Source: Streptomyces pacificus (GTDB taxonomy: Bacteria; Actinomycetota; Actinomycetes; Streptomycetales; Streptomycetaceae). From it: 64,000 bases of DNA. The DNA lies in assembly GCF_011766325.1 (NCBI RefSeq), contig NZ_BLLG01000011.1:124001-188000 (forward strand). Reading direction: 5' to 3'. Positions 24,717 to 33,273 of this stretch are shown one piece after another. Position 1 is the stretch's first letter, and each line of letters opens with the position of its first letter. The notes under the pieces were generated by a model. That model had not been told where the DNA came from. It ran no database searches and saw nothing but the letters and a program-made list of their open reading frames with translations. Position numbers and translations under genes: made by a program.

Positions 24717-25112
24717 GGAGGAGAGGAGACCGACTTCCCGGGCCAGGGCACCGGCACCGGATGCGCGTCCCGGCGGTGGATCCTCCGGCCACGCCTCAGG
24801 TTAGCGGACGGTGGCGCACGGCCGCAGCCCGCTCCGGCACGCGCCGCCACCGCCGGACCGCGGGCTGTTCTCCGCGTTCCCGGCAGCGGGCCGCCGGCCT
24901 CCGGGCCCGGCATGGCTCCGCCCCCGCCGAAGCACCGCCGGACGCATCCGGCGGACGGGTCGGGCGACCCGCGCCCCGGAGTGCGCGGTTTGCGCCCCGC
25001 CCGGTCCACGCCACCCGCACGCCCGCGAGGGGTCCAGGCTGCCGCGTCCGTGTATCAGGGCCCCGGGCCGCTTCGGCCGCATTGCCGCCCGGTCAGCGGA
25101 ACTGACGGCCAT
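24717..25112. other. Intergenic region between VanZ-RDD and siderophore-interacting genes
   Basis: About 400 bases, extremely GC-rich. I see no coding frame with normal Streptomyces composition, no clear hairpin with a long stem, and no promoter hexamers. It should contain the promoter of the VanZ-RDD gene and the 3' end of the SIP transcript. Confidence 0.4.
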
Positions 25113-25856
25113 TCACCGCGCTGAGGGCTTCTCCGGCCGCCAGTACCCGAGCGCGTTCACCCGGTCCTTCGGCAGGCCGAGCTCCTTGCGGACGTACGCG
25201 GTGAGGGTCCGGGTCGTCGCCGTGTCGCAGGCGATCCAGACGAACGCGTCCGACCGGTCGTCGCCGAGCAGCCCCGGCAGCGCGGCCCTCACCTCCGCCA
25301 CCAGGGCGGCGCCGCCGTCCTGCCGGGGAACCCGCCGCACCTCGCGGTGGGCGGCGCCGGCCCGCAGGGGCAGATCGGCGTCCGACGGGTGCTGGGTCTC
25401 GAACCACAGGGTGGCGGGCACCTCCGGCATGGCGTCGAGCAGGGAGTTGACGGCGGGCAGCGAGGCCGGGTCCCCGACGGCGAAGATCCGCGAGGGCAGC
25501 GGGTCGGGCACGGTGAACCCGGTCCCCTGGAGGGTGGCGTCGATCCTGTCGCCCGGCTCGGCGTTGCGCGCCCAGTCGCTGGCACGGCCGTCGTGCAGCG
25601 CGAACTCCATGCTGAAGGTGCCCTGGGCGGGATCGGGGTCGACGAGGGTGAAGGCCCGCTGGTGCGGCTTGCCGGCGTCGTCGAACCAGAGGCGCACCCA
25701 CATGGTGGGATGCACTCCCGTGGCGGCGAGCATGCCGCCGTCGGCGAGGTGGATCCGGCGGTAGTGGTCGGTCACCTGCTCCGCGCCCGTCACGGTGAAC
25801 GCGAAGTCCCTGCCCCGGAACAGTTTGAGGACCACGCCCTCCCAGCCATGCCCCAC
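25113..25856 (-). CDS. Siderophore-interacting protein (FAD/NAD(P)H ferric-siderophore reductase)
   Basis: 247-residue SIP/ViuB family flavoprotein that reduces ferric siderophores inside the cell to release iron. The FAD-binding segment reads HQRAFTLVDPDP (a variant of R-x-Y-T/S-x-R), followed by EFALHDGRASDWARNAEPGD. The SIP C-terminal part has WIACDTATTRTLTAYVRKELGLPKDRVNALGYW, whose RVNALGYW ending is the family hallmark. GTG 25856 follows GGGGAGGAGACGGCA. It diverges from the acylase gene across an iron box, so repression by an IdeR/DmdR-type regulator with iron is strongly expected. Confidence 0.93.
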   Translation of the reverse strand: MGHGWEGVVLKLFRGRDFAFTVTGAEQVTDHYRRIHLADGGMLAATGVHPTMWVRLWFDDAGKPHQRAFTLVDPDPAQGTFSMEFALHDGRASDWARNAEPGDRIDATLQGTGFTVPDPLPSRIFAVGDPASLPAVNSLLDAMPEVPATLWFETQHPSDADLPLRAGAAHREVRRVPRQDGGAALVAEVRAALPGLLGDDRSDAFVWIACDTATTRTLTAYVRKELGLPKDRVNALGYWRPEKPSAR

Positions 25857-25883
25857 TGCCGTCTCCTCCCCATGCGCGGACTA

Positions 25884-25905
25884 AGGTTAGGTCAGCCTAA
25901 CCTAG
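25884..25905. promoter_or_regulatory. Iron box (IdeR/DmdR-type operator) in a divergent promoter
   Basis: AGGTTAGG (25884-25891) and CCTAACCT (25896-25903) are perfect 8-bp inverted arms separated by TCAG. The 19-base stretch 25887-25905 matches the actinobacterial iron-box consensus TTAGGTTAGGCTAACCTAA at 16 of 19 positions. It lies 28 bases from the siderophore-interacting gene start and 32 bases from the acylase start, so one site can control both. Confidence 0.85.
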
Positions 25906-25936
25906 GGGCTCGGCCAGTAGGAGAATTGGGGACAGT

Positions 25937-28201
25937 ATGACGATCGAGGTCTATCGGGATGCCTGGGGCATCCCGCATCTGCGCGCCTCGAGCGCCCTGG
26001 AACTGGCCCGGGCCCAAGGCCGGAACGCCGCCGCCGACCGGGCCTGGCAGATCGAGGTCGAGCGGCACCGGGTGCAGGGCACGACAGCCGCGTTCCTGGG
26101 CGCGGACGCCGTGGCCTGGGACCGGTTCGCCCGGCAGGCCCGGCTCGCGGACACCGCACGGCGCTGCTTCGCGGCCCTGGACGCGGACACGGCCGCCTGG
26201 GTGGCGGCCTACACCGAAGGAGTCGGCGAAGGGCTCGCCGAAGGCGCGCGGAACGCACCGGAGTTCGCCACCACCGGTCTCGAACCCGGCCGCTGGGAGC
26301 CCTGGGTGCCGCTCGGCATCTGGATCTCCACCCACATCCTGTTCGCCGGGTTCCCGACCAAGCTGTGGCGGGAGGAGGTGGCACGACGGCTCGGCGACGA
26401 CCTGACCACCCTGTTCGCCACCGACGGCCCCGGCACCTCGGGCAGCAACGGCTGGCTGGTCGCCGGCACCCGGACGGGGACGGGAGCGCCACTGATCGCC
26501 GGGGACCCGCACCGCTTCATCGAGGACCCGGGCGTCTACCAGCAGATCCACCTGGTGTGCCCGGGCATCGACGTCGTCGGCCTCGCGGTGCCGGGCGTCC
26601 CCGGACTCGCCCACTTCGGCCACACCGGCTCCGTCGCCTGGGCGATCACCAACGCCATGGCCGACTACCAGGACCTGTACCGCGAGCGACTGCGGCGCAC
26701 CGCGGACGGGGTCGAGGCGGAGGGCCCCGACGGCTGGCGCCCGGTCGCCCACCACCGCGAGACGATCGAGGTGGCGGGTGGCGCCCCGGTCACCGTCGAC
26801 GTGATCGAGACGGGACGCGGCCCGGTGATCGCCGGGGACGCCCCGGCGCCGGGCGCGGGCAGCGCGGTGCCCGGCGAAGGCAGCGCGATACCCGGCGAGG
26901 GCAGCGCGATACCGGGCGAAGGCGGCACCGCACCGGGCGAAAGCTCAGCCGCATCGGGCGAAGGCGCAGCCGCATCGGGAGGAAGCGGCACGGTGTCGGA
27001 GGCCGTCAGCCTCCGCTACCCGCCACGGGTCACCGCGGCCCTCGGCTTCGAGGCGATCCCGGCGCTCCTGCGGGCCCGCACCACCGGCGACGTCGACCGG
27101 GCCTTCGACACCTGGGTCGAGCCCGTCAATGTCGTGCAGGCGGCGGACACCGAGGGCGGACTGCTGCACCGGGTCGCCGGGCGCGTCCCGGTACGGCACG
27201 AGGCCAACCGGCTGCGGGTGGTGCCCGCATGGGAACCGGAGCACGACTGGCGTGGATGGCACGAGGCGCCCCGTGCCGAGGTCGGGGACTACGCCGTGAT
27301 GGCGAACGCCCGGGGCATCGCCACTCCTCTGGGCGTGGAGTTCGCACCCCCGCACCGGGCCGACCGCATCGCCGCGCTGCTGCGGGAGTCCGGCGACTGG
27401 ACGGCGCCCGGTATGGCGGCCGTCCACACCGACACCTGGCTGGCATCTGCCGCACCCCTGCTGGGTCTTCTGGCCGCGCTGGACGAGGGCGGCCTCACCC
27501 CCGGCGCCTCGGGCTTGCGGACCCGGCTGCTGGGGTGGGACCGCCGGATGGACGCCGACAGCACCGGGGCCGCGCTGTTCGCGGCCGTCCGCTCGGCCGT
27601 CGTGCGGCGGCTCGCGGCCCACCCGGCGCTGGAGCCGCTGCGCGGTCCGTTCGGGTACCCCGAGGTGTTCCTCCCCTGGCTCCATCTGCCGACGAAGATC
27701 GGGTACGCCCTGGAGAACCTGCTCACGACCGACCGGCTGCCGGGCGTCGACCGGGCCGAACTCGTCCGCGACGCCGTGAACGATGCCGCCGTGAACGATG
27801 CCGCCGTGAACGATGCCGCCGCGGCCGGCGTCACCGCGGCCGGCGGGCCGGAGGCCACCTGGGGCGAGCGCCACCGCCTCGCGCCCTGGCAGGCGCTGCC
27901 CGCCCCCGACGGCGAGGAGTGGCCGGGCCTGCCCGGCGACCACGACTGCGTGCTCTCCACCTCCAGCGTCCCCGGCGTCACCGACCTGAGCGTGCGCGGC
28001 CCCGCCGCCCGCTATGTGTGGGATCTCGCCCGGCGCGAGGACAGCCTCTGGGTGGTCCCGCTGGGTGCCCGGGGCATCCCCGGCGACACGCACCGCCGCG
28101 ACCAGCTGCCGCTGTGGCTGCGCGGTGCATTCGTTCCCGTCGTCACCGACTTCGACCTGCTCACCCCCGAACACCGCACCGAGGAGACACATGACCACTG
28201 A
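25937..28201 (+). CDS. Penicillin acylase family Ntn-hydrolase, iron-regulated (DesG-like candidate)
   Basis: 754-residue amidohydrolase of the penicillin acylase/PvdQ/quinoprotein family. It starts directly with TIEVYRDAWGIPHLRA, the conserved alpha-chain N-terminus. The autocatalytic site is GTSGSNGWLVAG; cleavage before the Ser of SNGW would expose the N-terminal nucleophile of the beta chain near residue 171. LAHFGHTGSVAWAITN and AGDPHRF are conserved. No signal peptide is present, unlike typical secreted members. A PGEGSAIPGEG insertion (residues about 310-355) and three VNDAA repeats are unusual. The iron box and the downstream acetyltransferase suggest siderophore tailoring, for which a penicillin-amidase-like DesG has been proposed (aryl desferrioxamines). 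The substrate is inference. Confidence 0.9.
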   Translation: MTIEVYRDAWGIPHLRASSALELARAQGRNAAADRAWQIEVERHRVQGTTAAFLGADAVAWDRFARQARLADTARRCFAALDADTAAWVAAYTEGVGEGLAEGARNAPEFATTGLEPGRWEPWVPLGIWISTHILFAGFPTKLWREEVARRLGDDLTTLFATDGPGTSGSNGWLVAGTRTGTGAPLIAGDPHRFIEDPGVYQQIHLVCPGIDVVGLAVPGVPGLAHFGHTGSVAWAITNAMADYQDLYRERLRRTADGVEAEGPDGWRPVAHHRETIEVAGGAPVTVDVIETGRGPVIAGDAPAPGAGSAVPGEGSAIPGEGSAIPGEGGTAPGESSAASGEGAAASGGSGTVSEAVSLRYPPRVTAALGFEAIPALLRARTTGDVDRAFDTWVEPVNVVQAADTEGGLLHRVAGRVPVRHEANRLRVVPAWEPEHDWRGWHEAPRAEVGDYAVMANARGIATPLGVEFAPPHRADRIAALLRESGDWTAPGMAAVHTDTWLASAAPLLGLLAALDEGGLTPGASGLRTRLLGWDRRMDADSTGAALFAAVRSAVVRRLAAHPALEPLRGPFGYPEVFLPWLHLPTKIGYALENLLTTDRLPGVDRAELVRDAVNDAAVNDAAVNDAAAAGVTAAGGPEATWGERHRLAPWQALPAPDGEEWPGLPGDHDCVLSTSSVPGVTDLSVRGPAARYVWDLARREDSLWVVPLGARGIPGDTHRRDQLPLWLRGAFVPVVTDFDLLTPEHRTEETHDH
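27773..27817 (+). repeat. 15-bp in-frame triplication in the acylase gene
   Basis: GCCGTGAACGATGCC occurs three times in a row, encoding AVNDA units. It is followed by an Ala/Gly-rich stretch. The copies are identical, so the expansion is recent. Confidence 0.9.
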
Positions 28202-28817
28202 AGCCGCCGCCGGATCGGGCACGGCCGGGACACTGCACCGGCAGACCGTCGACGGGCTGGGCACCGTGCGCATACGGCGCCTGGACCCGGCACGGGACAC
28301 GGACGTCGTCCACTCCTGGGTCGGTGAGGAGCGGGCCCGTTTCTGGGGTATGGGCGAGACGAGCCGCGAGCAGGTACGGGAGATCTACGAGCACCTGGAC
28401 TCGCTGACCACGCACCACGCCTTCCTGATCCTCCTCGACGACGTACCCGTGATGCTCTTCCAGACCTATGCGCCGGAGGCCGACCGGGTCAGCGAGTGCT
28501 ACGAGGTCGAGCCCGGCGACATCGGGATCCATCTGATGACCGGCCCGGCCACGGGGTCTCCGCGGCCGGGCTTCACGGCGGCCCTGCTCGGAGCGCTCGT
28601 CGGCCATGTCCTCTCCGACGGGGATGTCCGACGGATCATCGCCGAGCCGGACGTGCGCAACACCCGGGCGATCGAGCGGCTGCAGCGCACCGGTTTCACG
28701 ATCGGTCCGGAGATCGTCCTGCCGGAGATCGACCTGCCCGAGGTGTTCCTCCCCGAGAAGCGGGCCCGGCTGGCGGTCCTGCACCGGGAGGCGGCCGAGG
28801 CGCTGGCGCCGCGGTAG
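28191..28817 (+). CDS. GNAT acetyltransferase of the siderophore IucB/AlcB type
   Basis: 208-residue acyltransferase resembling IucB/RhbD/AlcB-type siderophore biosynthesis acetyltransferases (N-hydroxy-amine or N6-hydroxylysine acylation). Recognisable features are VRIRRLDPARDTDVVHSWV, ERARFWGMGETS, the MTGPATGSPRPGFTAALL loop, and the C-terminal EPDVRNTRAIERLQRTGF acetyl-CoA region. ATG 28191 has GAGGAG upstream and overlaps the acylase gene by 11 bases, so both are in one iron-controlled operon. No siderophore synthetase (IucA/IucC or DesD) is in the window, so the substrate must come from elsewhere. Confidence 0.88.
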   Translation: MTTEAAAGSGTAGTLHRQTVDGLGTVRIRRLDPARDTDVVHSWVGEERARFWGMGETSREQVREIYEHLDSLTTHHAFLILLDDVPVMLFQTYAPEADRVSECYEVEPGDIGIHLMTGPATGSPRPGFTAALLGALVGHVLSDGDVRRIIAEPDVRNTRAIERLQRTGFTIGPEIVLPEIDLPEVFLPEKRARLAVLHREAAEALAPR

Positions 28818-28946
28818 CCCCGCCCCGACCAGCCCCGACCACCCCTGTCCCGCCCGGGGCGTCCCGGGCGGGTGCCGGCCGGGACGCGCTGTGCGGGTGC
28901 CGGCACTCCCCGGGCGGGCTCCGGCCTCCGGGAGGGAGCGTCGGCA

Positions 28947-28977
28947 CCCCGGCCCCGCACCCGCATCGGGGCCGGGG
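28947..28977. terminator. Bidirectional terminator between acetyltransferase and opp ATPase genes
   Basis: CCCCGGCCCCG (28947-28957) and CGGGGCCGGGG (28967-28977) form a perfect 11-bp stem with a 9-base loop between two convergent transcription units. Confidence 0.7.
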
Positions 28978-29054
28978 CCGTCAGCCCCCGCACCCGCGGC
29001 CCCGTGGCGGAGCCTCAACCCCGACCGGCCGCCCGAGGCAGGGGGCGAGTGCCG

Positions 29055-30182
29055 TCACTCCGCAGCCCGCCGGCCACCGCCCGGCACCACCCGCCTCACC
29101 TCGGCGAAATGGCACGCCGAGTCGTGCCGGGCCGGGCCCCGGACATCCCTGAACGGCTCCGGCACCGCCAAATGCGGCTCCTCCCCCGCGCACCGCTCCC
29201 GCGCCTTCCAGCAGCGGGTGCGGAACCGGCAACCGGAGGGGATGTCCGCGGGCGAGGGAACATCACCGGAAAGGATGATCCGCCCGCCGCCCCCGCCGTT
29301 CCCGGCCCCGCCGCCGTGCCCCTCGTCCCCGCCCCCGTCCCAGGCCGGCCCCCGCCCCCGTGCCGACGGATCGGGTACCGGCACCGCGGACAGCAGGGCC
29401 TGCGTGTACGGGTGCGTGGGATGGTCGCAGATCTCGGCTTCCCTCCCGGTCTCGACGATCCGCCCCAGGTACATCACCGCGATCCGGTCCGAGATGTGCC
29501 GGACGATCGACAGGTCGTGGGCGATGAACACATAGCCGAGGCCGAAGTCCTGCTGCAGCCGCTCCAGCAGGTTGACCACCTGCGCCTGGACGGACACGTC
29601 GAGGGCGGAGACGGGCTCGTCCGCCACGATGACCTCGGGCCGCAGTGCCAGTCCCCGTGCGATGCCGATGCGCTGGCGCTGCCCGCCGGAGAACTGATGC
29701 GGATAGCGGTTGACATACGCGGGATCGAGCCCGACGACGTCCAGCAGTTCCCGGACGCGCCGCCGCCGGTCGCCCTTCGGCGCGGCCTCGGGATGGATCT
29801 CGAACGGCTCGCCGACGATGTCACCGACGGTCATCCGGGGGTTCAGCGAGGTGTACGGATCCTGGAAGACGATCTGGATGTTGCGCCGGACGGCCCTCAG
29901 GGCCCGCGCCGAAAGCCGGGTGATGTCCTCCCCCTTGTAGCGGATGGCCCCGCTCGTCGGCCGCTCCAGGTTGACCAGGAGCTTCGCGAGGGTGGACTTG
30001 CCGCAGCCGGACTCGCCGACCACGCCCAGCGTCTCGCCGGCGCACAGGTCGAGGTCGACGCCGTCGACCGCCCTGACCGCCCCCACCTGCTTCCTGAACA
30101 CGATGCCCCGGGTGAGCGGATAGTGCTTGTGCAGATCTCGCACCTCGATGATCGGCTCGGCGGGCCGGGTCGGCTCAGCCAC
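29055..30182 (-). CDS. Oligopeptide ABC transporter ATP-binding protein (OppF/DppF type), system 1
   Basis: 375-residue ATPase of a peptide/nickel importer. Walker A is GESGCGKST, the signature FSGGQRQRIGIARGL, Walker B EVIVADEPVSALD, and the H-loop IAHDLSIVRH. The C-terminal oligo_HPY domain has the CRFRTRCWKARERC cysteine cluster. Between VPDPSARG and RIILSGDVPSP it carries a Gly-rich insertion (GGGDEGHGGGAGNGGGGG) that is absent from the paralogue at 35.6-36.7 kb. GTG 30182 overlaps the end of the other ATPase gene by 8 bases. It is the last gene of a five-gene operon. Confidence 0.92.
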   Translation of the reverse strand: MAEPTRPAEPIIEVRDLHKHYPLTRGIVFRKQVGAVRAVDGVDLDLCAGETLGVVGESGCGKSTLAKLLVNLERPTSGAIRYKGEDITRLSARALRAVRRNIQIVFQDPYTSLNPRMTVGDIVGEPFEIHPEAAPKGDRRRRVRELLDVVGLDPAYVNRYPHQFSGGQRQRIGIARGLALRPEVIVADEPVSALDVSVQAQVVNLLERLQQDFGLGYVFIAHDLSIVRHISDRIAVMYLGRIVETGREAEICDHPTHPYTQALLSAVPVPDPSARGRGPAWDGGGDEGHGGGAGNGGGGGRIILSGDVPSPADIPSGCRFRTRCWKARERCAGEEPHLAVPEPFRDVRGPARHDSACHFAEVRRVVPGGGRRAAE

Positions 30183-31290
30183 GGAGGCACTCCCTCCAGA
30201 AGAAGCAGGCGCTCTCGCGCTCGGCGCTCACCCGGGACAGCTCCGGTTCGCCGGTCCGGCACACGTCCCGGGCCATCGGGCAGCGCGGATGGAAGGCGCA
30301 GCCCGGTGGGACGGCCACGGGGTTGGGCGGCAGGCCGCTGATGGCGTACAGATCCGCGTCCTTGCGGTCCGGGCGGGGGATCGAGTCGAGCAGTCCCCGG
30401 GTGTACGGATGGGCCGGGGCCTTGTACAGGTCGTGGACCGGTGCGGTCTCGACGATCCGGCCCGCGTACATCACGGCGATCCGGTCGGCGACGTCCGCGA
30501 CGACACCGAGGTCGTGGGTGATCAGCACCAGTCCCATGCCGAGTTCGCGGCGCAGTTCGGCGAGGAGGTCCATCACCTGGGCCTGGACCGTCACGTCCAG
30601 GGCGGTCGTGGGTTCGTCGGCGATGATCAGATCCGGCTCGAGCGACAGCGCCATGGCGATCATGATGCGCTGGCGCATCCCCCCGCTGAACTGGTGCGGG
30701 TACTGGCCGACCCGCTCCCGCGCGGCCGGGATGCGGACCCGTTCCATCAGCTCGACGGCCTTCGCCCGGGCGCCCCTGCGCGACATGCCCCGGTGGACGG
30801 TGAACATCTCGCCGAGCTGGTCGCCGACGGTCAGCACCGGGTTCAGCGACGACAGCGCGTCCTGGAAGATCATGGCCATCCGGGCACCGCGGATCCTGCG
30901 GCGTTCGTCCTCCCTCAGTTTCAGCAGGTCCCGCCCCCGGAAGAGGATCTCCCCGCCGGTGATCCGGCCGGGCGGGGTGTCGAGGATGCCCATGGCGGCC
31001 TGGGCGGTGACGGACTTCCCCGACCCGGACTCGCCGAGTACGGCGAGGGTCTCGCCCGGGGCGACGGACCAGGAGACGCCGTCGACGGCTCTGGCGACCC
31101 CGTCGCGGGTACGGAACTCCACCCGCAGGTCCCGGACTTCCAGCAGCGGGCCGCCCGAGCGCAGAGCGCCGCCCGAGGGCGCCGGCGCCCCGGGCTCCCC
31201 GCCGGGAACGCCGGCCCCGCCGGGCGGAGTGCCGGTTTTCGGGCCGTTGTTCGGGCCGGTGCCGATTCCGGTGCTCGGGCCGGTGCTCAT
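30175..31290 (-). CDS. Oligopeptide ABC transporter ATP-binding protein (OppD/DppD type), system 1
   Basis: 371-residue ATPase partner. Walker A is GESGSGKSV, signature FSGGMRQRIMIAMAL, Walker B DLIIADEPTTALD, and H-loop ITHDLGVVAD. The C-terminal HPY domain includes PGCAFHPRCPMARDVC. The first 45 residues are a Gly/Pro/Thr-rich extension (STGPSTGIGTGPNNGPKTG) not present in the system 2 homologue. ATG 31290 follows GAGGAG. It overlaps the OppF gene and follows the permease gene by 11 bases. Confidence 0.92.
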   Translation of the reverse strand: MSTGPSTGIGTGPNNGPKTGTPPGGAGVPGGEPGAPAPSGGALRSGGPLLEVRDLRVEFRTRDGVARAVDGVSWSVAPGETLAVLGESGSGKSVTAQAAMGILDTPPGRITGGEILFRGRDLLKLREDERRRIRGARMAMIFQDALSSLNPVLTVGDQLGEMFTVHRGMSRRGARAKAVELMERVRIPAARERVGQYPHQFSGGMRQRIMIAMALSLEPDLIIADEPTTALDVTVQAQVMDLLAELRRELGMGLVLITHDLGVVADVADRIAVMYAGRIVETAPVHDLYKAPAHPYTRGLLDSIPRPDRKDADLYAISGLPPNPVAVPPGCAFHPRCPMARDVCRTGEPELSRVSAERESACFFWRECLRG

Positions 31291-31301
31291 GCCGGTGCTC
31301 C

Positions 31302-32288
31302 TCAGCGCAGCTTGGGGTCGAGGGCGTCGCGCACCGCGTCGCCGAGCATGATGAACGCCAGCACGGTCACCGCGAGGGCGCCGGCCGGCCAGAGCAGCAT
31401 GTGCGGGGCGTTGCGGATGTACGGCGACGCGGCGGAGATGTCGATTCCCCAGGACACCGTCGGCGGCCGCAGCCCGACGCCGAGGTACGACAGGGTCGCC
31501 TCCAGTGAGACGTATGTCCCGAGCGCGATGGTGGCCACCACGATCACCGGCGCGACGGCGTTGGGCATGACGTGCTTCAGGAGCAGCCGCGCCGGTGAGG
31601 CTCCCAGGGCCCGGGCGGCCTGCACATAGTCGTTCTGCTTGGCGGCGATCACCGAACCGCGGGCGATGCGGGAGACCTGCGGCCAGCCCAGCAGCAGCAT
31701 GAACCCGATCACCGGCCAGACGGTGTCGCTCGTGACGACGGACAGCAGCACCAGTCCGCCGAGGACGACCGGGATGGCGAAGAAGACGTCGGTGAGCCGG
31801 GACAGCAGGGCGTCCGGGACCCCGCCGAGGAAGCCCGCGAACCCGCCGAGGGCGGAGCCGAGAAGCGCCACCCCGAGTGTGGCGCAGACGCCGACGGTCA
31901 CCGAGGTCCGGGCGCCGTGGACGGTCCTGGTGTAGACGTCGCAGCCCTGGCCGTCGAAGCCGAAGGGATGGCCGGCCCGGGAACCCTGCTGCGCCCTGGC
32001 CAGGTCGCAGTCGAGGGGGTTGCCGGGGGCGATCAGCTGCGGCCAGACGGAGATGGCGAACAGGAAGAGGATGACGAGGGCCGCGACGACGAAGACGGGG
32101 TTGCGGCGCAGATCGTGCCAGGCATCGGACCACAGACTGCGCGGCCGGCCGGCGGGGCCCGGCCCGGACGGGCCGGCGGGCGCAGGGGCCTGCTCCAGGG
32201 TCCCGCCCTCGGCGGTGGCGAGGTCCATGGCGCCGCCGCCACCGGCCGGCGCGATGGCCGGTCCGTCGCCGTAGGGGGCCTCAGGCAT
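31302..32288 (-). CDS. Peptide ABC transporter permease (OppC/DppC type), system 1
   Basis: 328-residue inner-membrane permease. A cytosolic Gly/Pro-rich N-terminal tail leads into RSLWSDAWHDLRRNPVF and the first helix. The BPD_transp_1 domain has the EAA-loop AARALGASPARLLLKHVMPNAVAPVIVV that contacts the ATPases, and it ends with GDAVRDALDPKLR. ATG 32288 overlaps the 3' end of the OppB gene by 8 bases, so translation is coupled. It resembles the system 2 permease at 37.8-38.8 kb along its whole length. Confidence 0.92.
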   Translation of the reverse strand: MPEAPYGDGPAIAPAGGGGAMDLATAEGGTLEQAPAPAGPSGPGPAGRPRSLWSDAWHDLRRNPVFVVAALVILFLFAISVWPQLIAPGNPLDCDLARAQQGSRAGHPFGFDGQGCDVYTRTVHGARTSVTVGVCATLGVALLGSALGGFAGFLGGVPDALLSRLTDVFFAIPVVLGGLVLLSVVTSDTVWPVIGFMLLLGWPQVSRIARGSVIAAKQNDYVQAARALGASPARLLLKHVMPNAVAPVIVVATIALGTYVSLEATLSYLGVGLRPPTVSWGIDISAASPYIRNAPHMLLWPAGALAVTVLAFIMLGDAVRDALDPKLR

Positions 32289-33204
32289 AGCGGATCCTCG
32301 GGTCGAGTACGGCGTACAGCAGGTCCACGAGCAGGTTCACCAGCAGGAACACCAGCACCAGCACCGTCACGAAGCCGACGACGGTCTGGGTGCTCTGGCG
32401 GAGGATGCCCTGGTACAGCTGGTAGCCGACGCCGTGGATGTTGAAGATCCGCTCGGTCACGATGGCCCCTCCCATCAGGGCGCCGATGTCGGCGCCGATG
32501 AAGGTGACCACCGGGATCAGCGAGTTGCGCAGCAGATGGCGGGTCATGACGCGGCGGCGGGGCAGGCCCTTGGCGATGGCCGTGCGCACATAGTCGGCGC
32601 GCCGGTTCTCGGCGATGGAGGTCCTGGTCAGCCGGGTGACATAGGCGAGCGAGACGGCGGCGAGGACGAGCCCGGGCACGATCAGCTCGTCGAGCGGGGC
32701 CTCGGCGGACACGGACGGCCGGATCCAGCCCCACTTCACGCCGAGCAGCAGTTGCAGCAGCAGGCCGGTGACGAAGGTCGGGACGGCGATCACGACCAGG
32801 GTGGCCAGCAGGACGCCGGTGTCGACGGGACGGCCCCGGCGGAGCCCGGTGAGCATGCCCAGGCCCACGCCGATGACGATCTCGAAGAAGATCGCCACCA
32901 GGGTGAGCCGGATGGTGACCGGGAAGGCGTCGGCCATCAGCTCGACGACCGGCTGCCCGTTGAAGGCGGTGCCGAAGTCCCCGGTGACGACGTTGCCCAT
33001 GGAGGTCAGGTACTGCTGCCAGAGGGGCCTGTCGAGGCCGAACTCCGCGCGCAGCCGGGCCGCGGTGGCCGGGTCGCAACGCCGCTCTCCGCAGAGCCCG
33101 GCGACGGGGTCGCCCATGACGTTGACCATCAGGAAGATCAGCAGGGTGGCTCCGGCGAACACCGGGATCATCTGGAGCAGGCGCCGGATCACATAACGTC
33201 CCAT
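32281..33204 (-). CDS. Peptide ABC transporter permease (OppB/DppB type), system 1
   Basis: 307-residue permease starting MGRYVIRRLLQMIPVFAGAT, the family's N-terminal TM signature. The external loop (DPVAGLCGERRCDPATAARLRAEFGLD) and the EAA-loop (TAIAKGLPRRRVMTRHLLRNSLIPV) are typical, as is the C-terminal VDLLYAVLDPRIRYA. ATG 33204 has GGAG 8 bases upstream; an upstream GTG at 33216 would add only four residues. It carries an extra cysteine pair in the external loop absent from the system 2 paralogue. Confidence 0.92.
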   Translation of the reverse strand: MGRYVIRRLLQMIPVFAGATLLIFLMVNVMGDPVAGLCGERRCDPATAARLRAEFGLDRPLWQQYLTSMGNVVTGDFGTAFNGQPVVELMADAFPVTIRLTLVAIFFEIVIGVGLGMLTGLRRGRPVDTGVLLATLVVIAVPTFVTGLLLQLLLGVKWGWIRPSVSAEAPLDELIVPGLVLAAVSLAYVTRLTRTSIAENRRADYVRTAIAKGLPRRRVMTRHLLRNSLIPVVTFIGADIGALMGGAIVTERIFNIHGVGYQLYQGILRQSTQTVVGFVTVLVLVFLLVNLLVDLLYAVLDPRIRYA

Positions 33205-33273
33205 GATGTGCTCCACGGGTCCGGGCGGGCAGGCAGGTGGTTGCGTGGGCGGCTGGGCGGCTGGGGCTGGGCG

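Noticed and set aside
24811..25764. Plus-strand gene over the SIP region
   Set aside because: Composition is wrong and it is antisense to the siderophore-interacting gene.
25937..28201. Beta-lactam biosynthetic or resistance gene cluster
   Set aside because: Only the acylase family name suggests it; no ACV synthetase, IPNS or cephalosporin genes are present, and the iron box points elsewhere.
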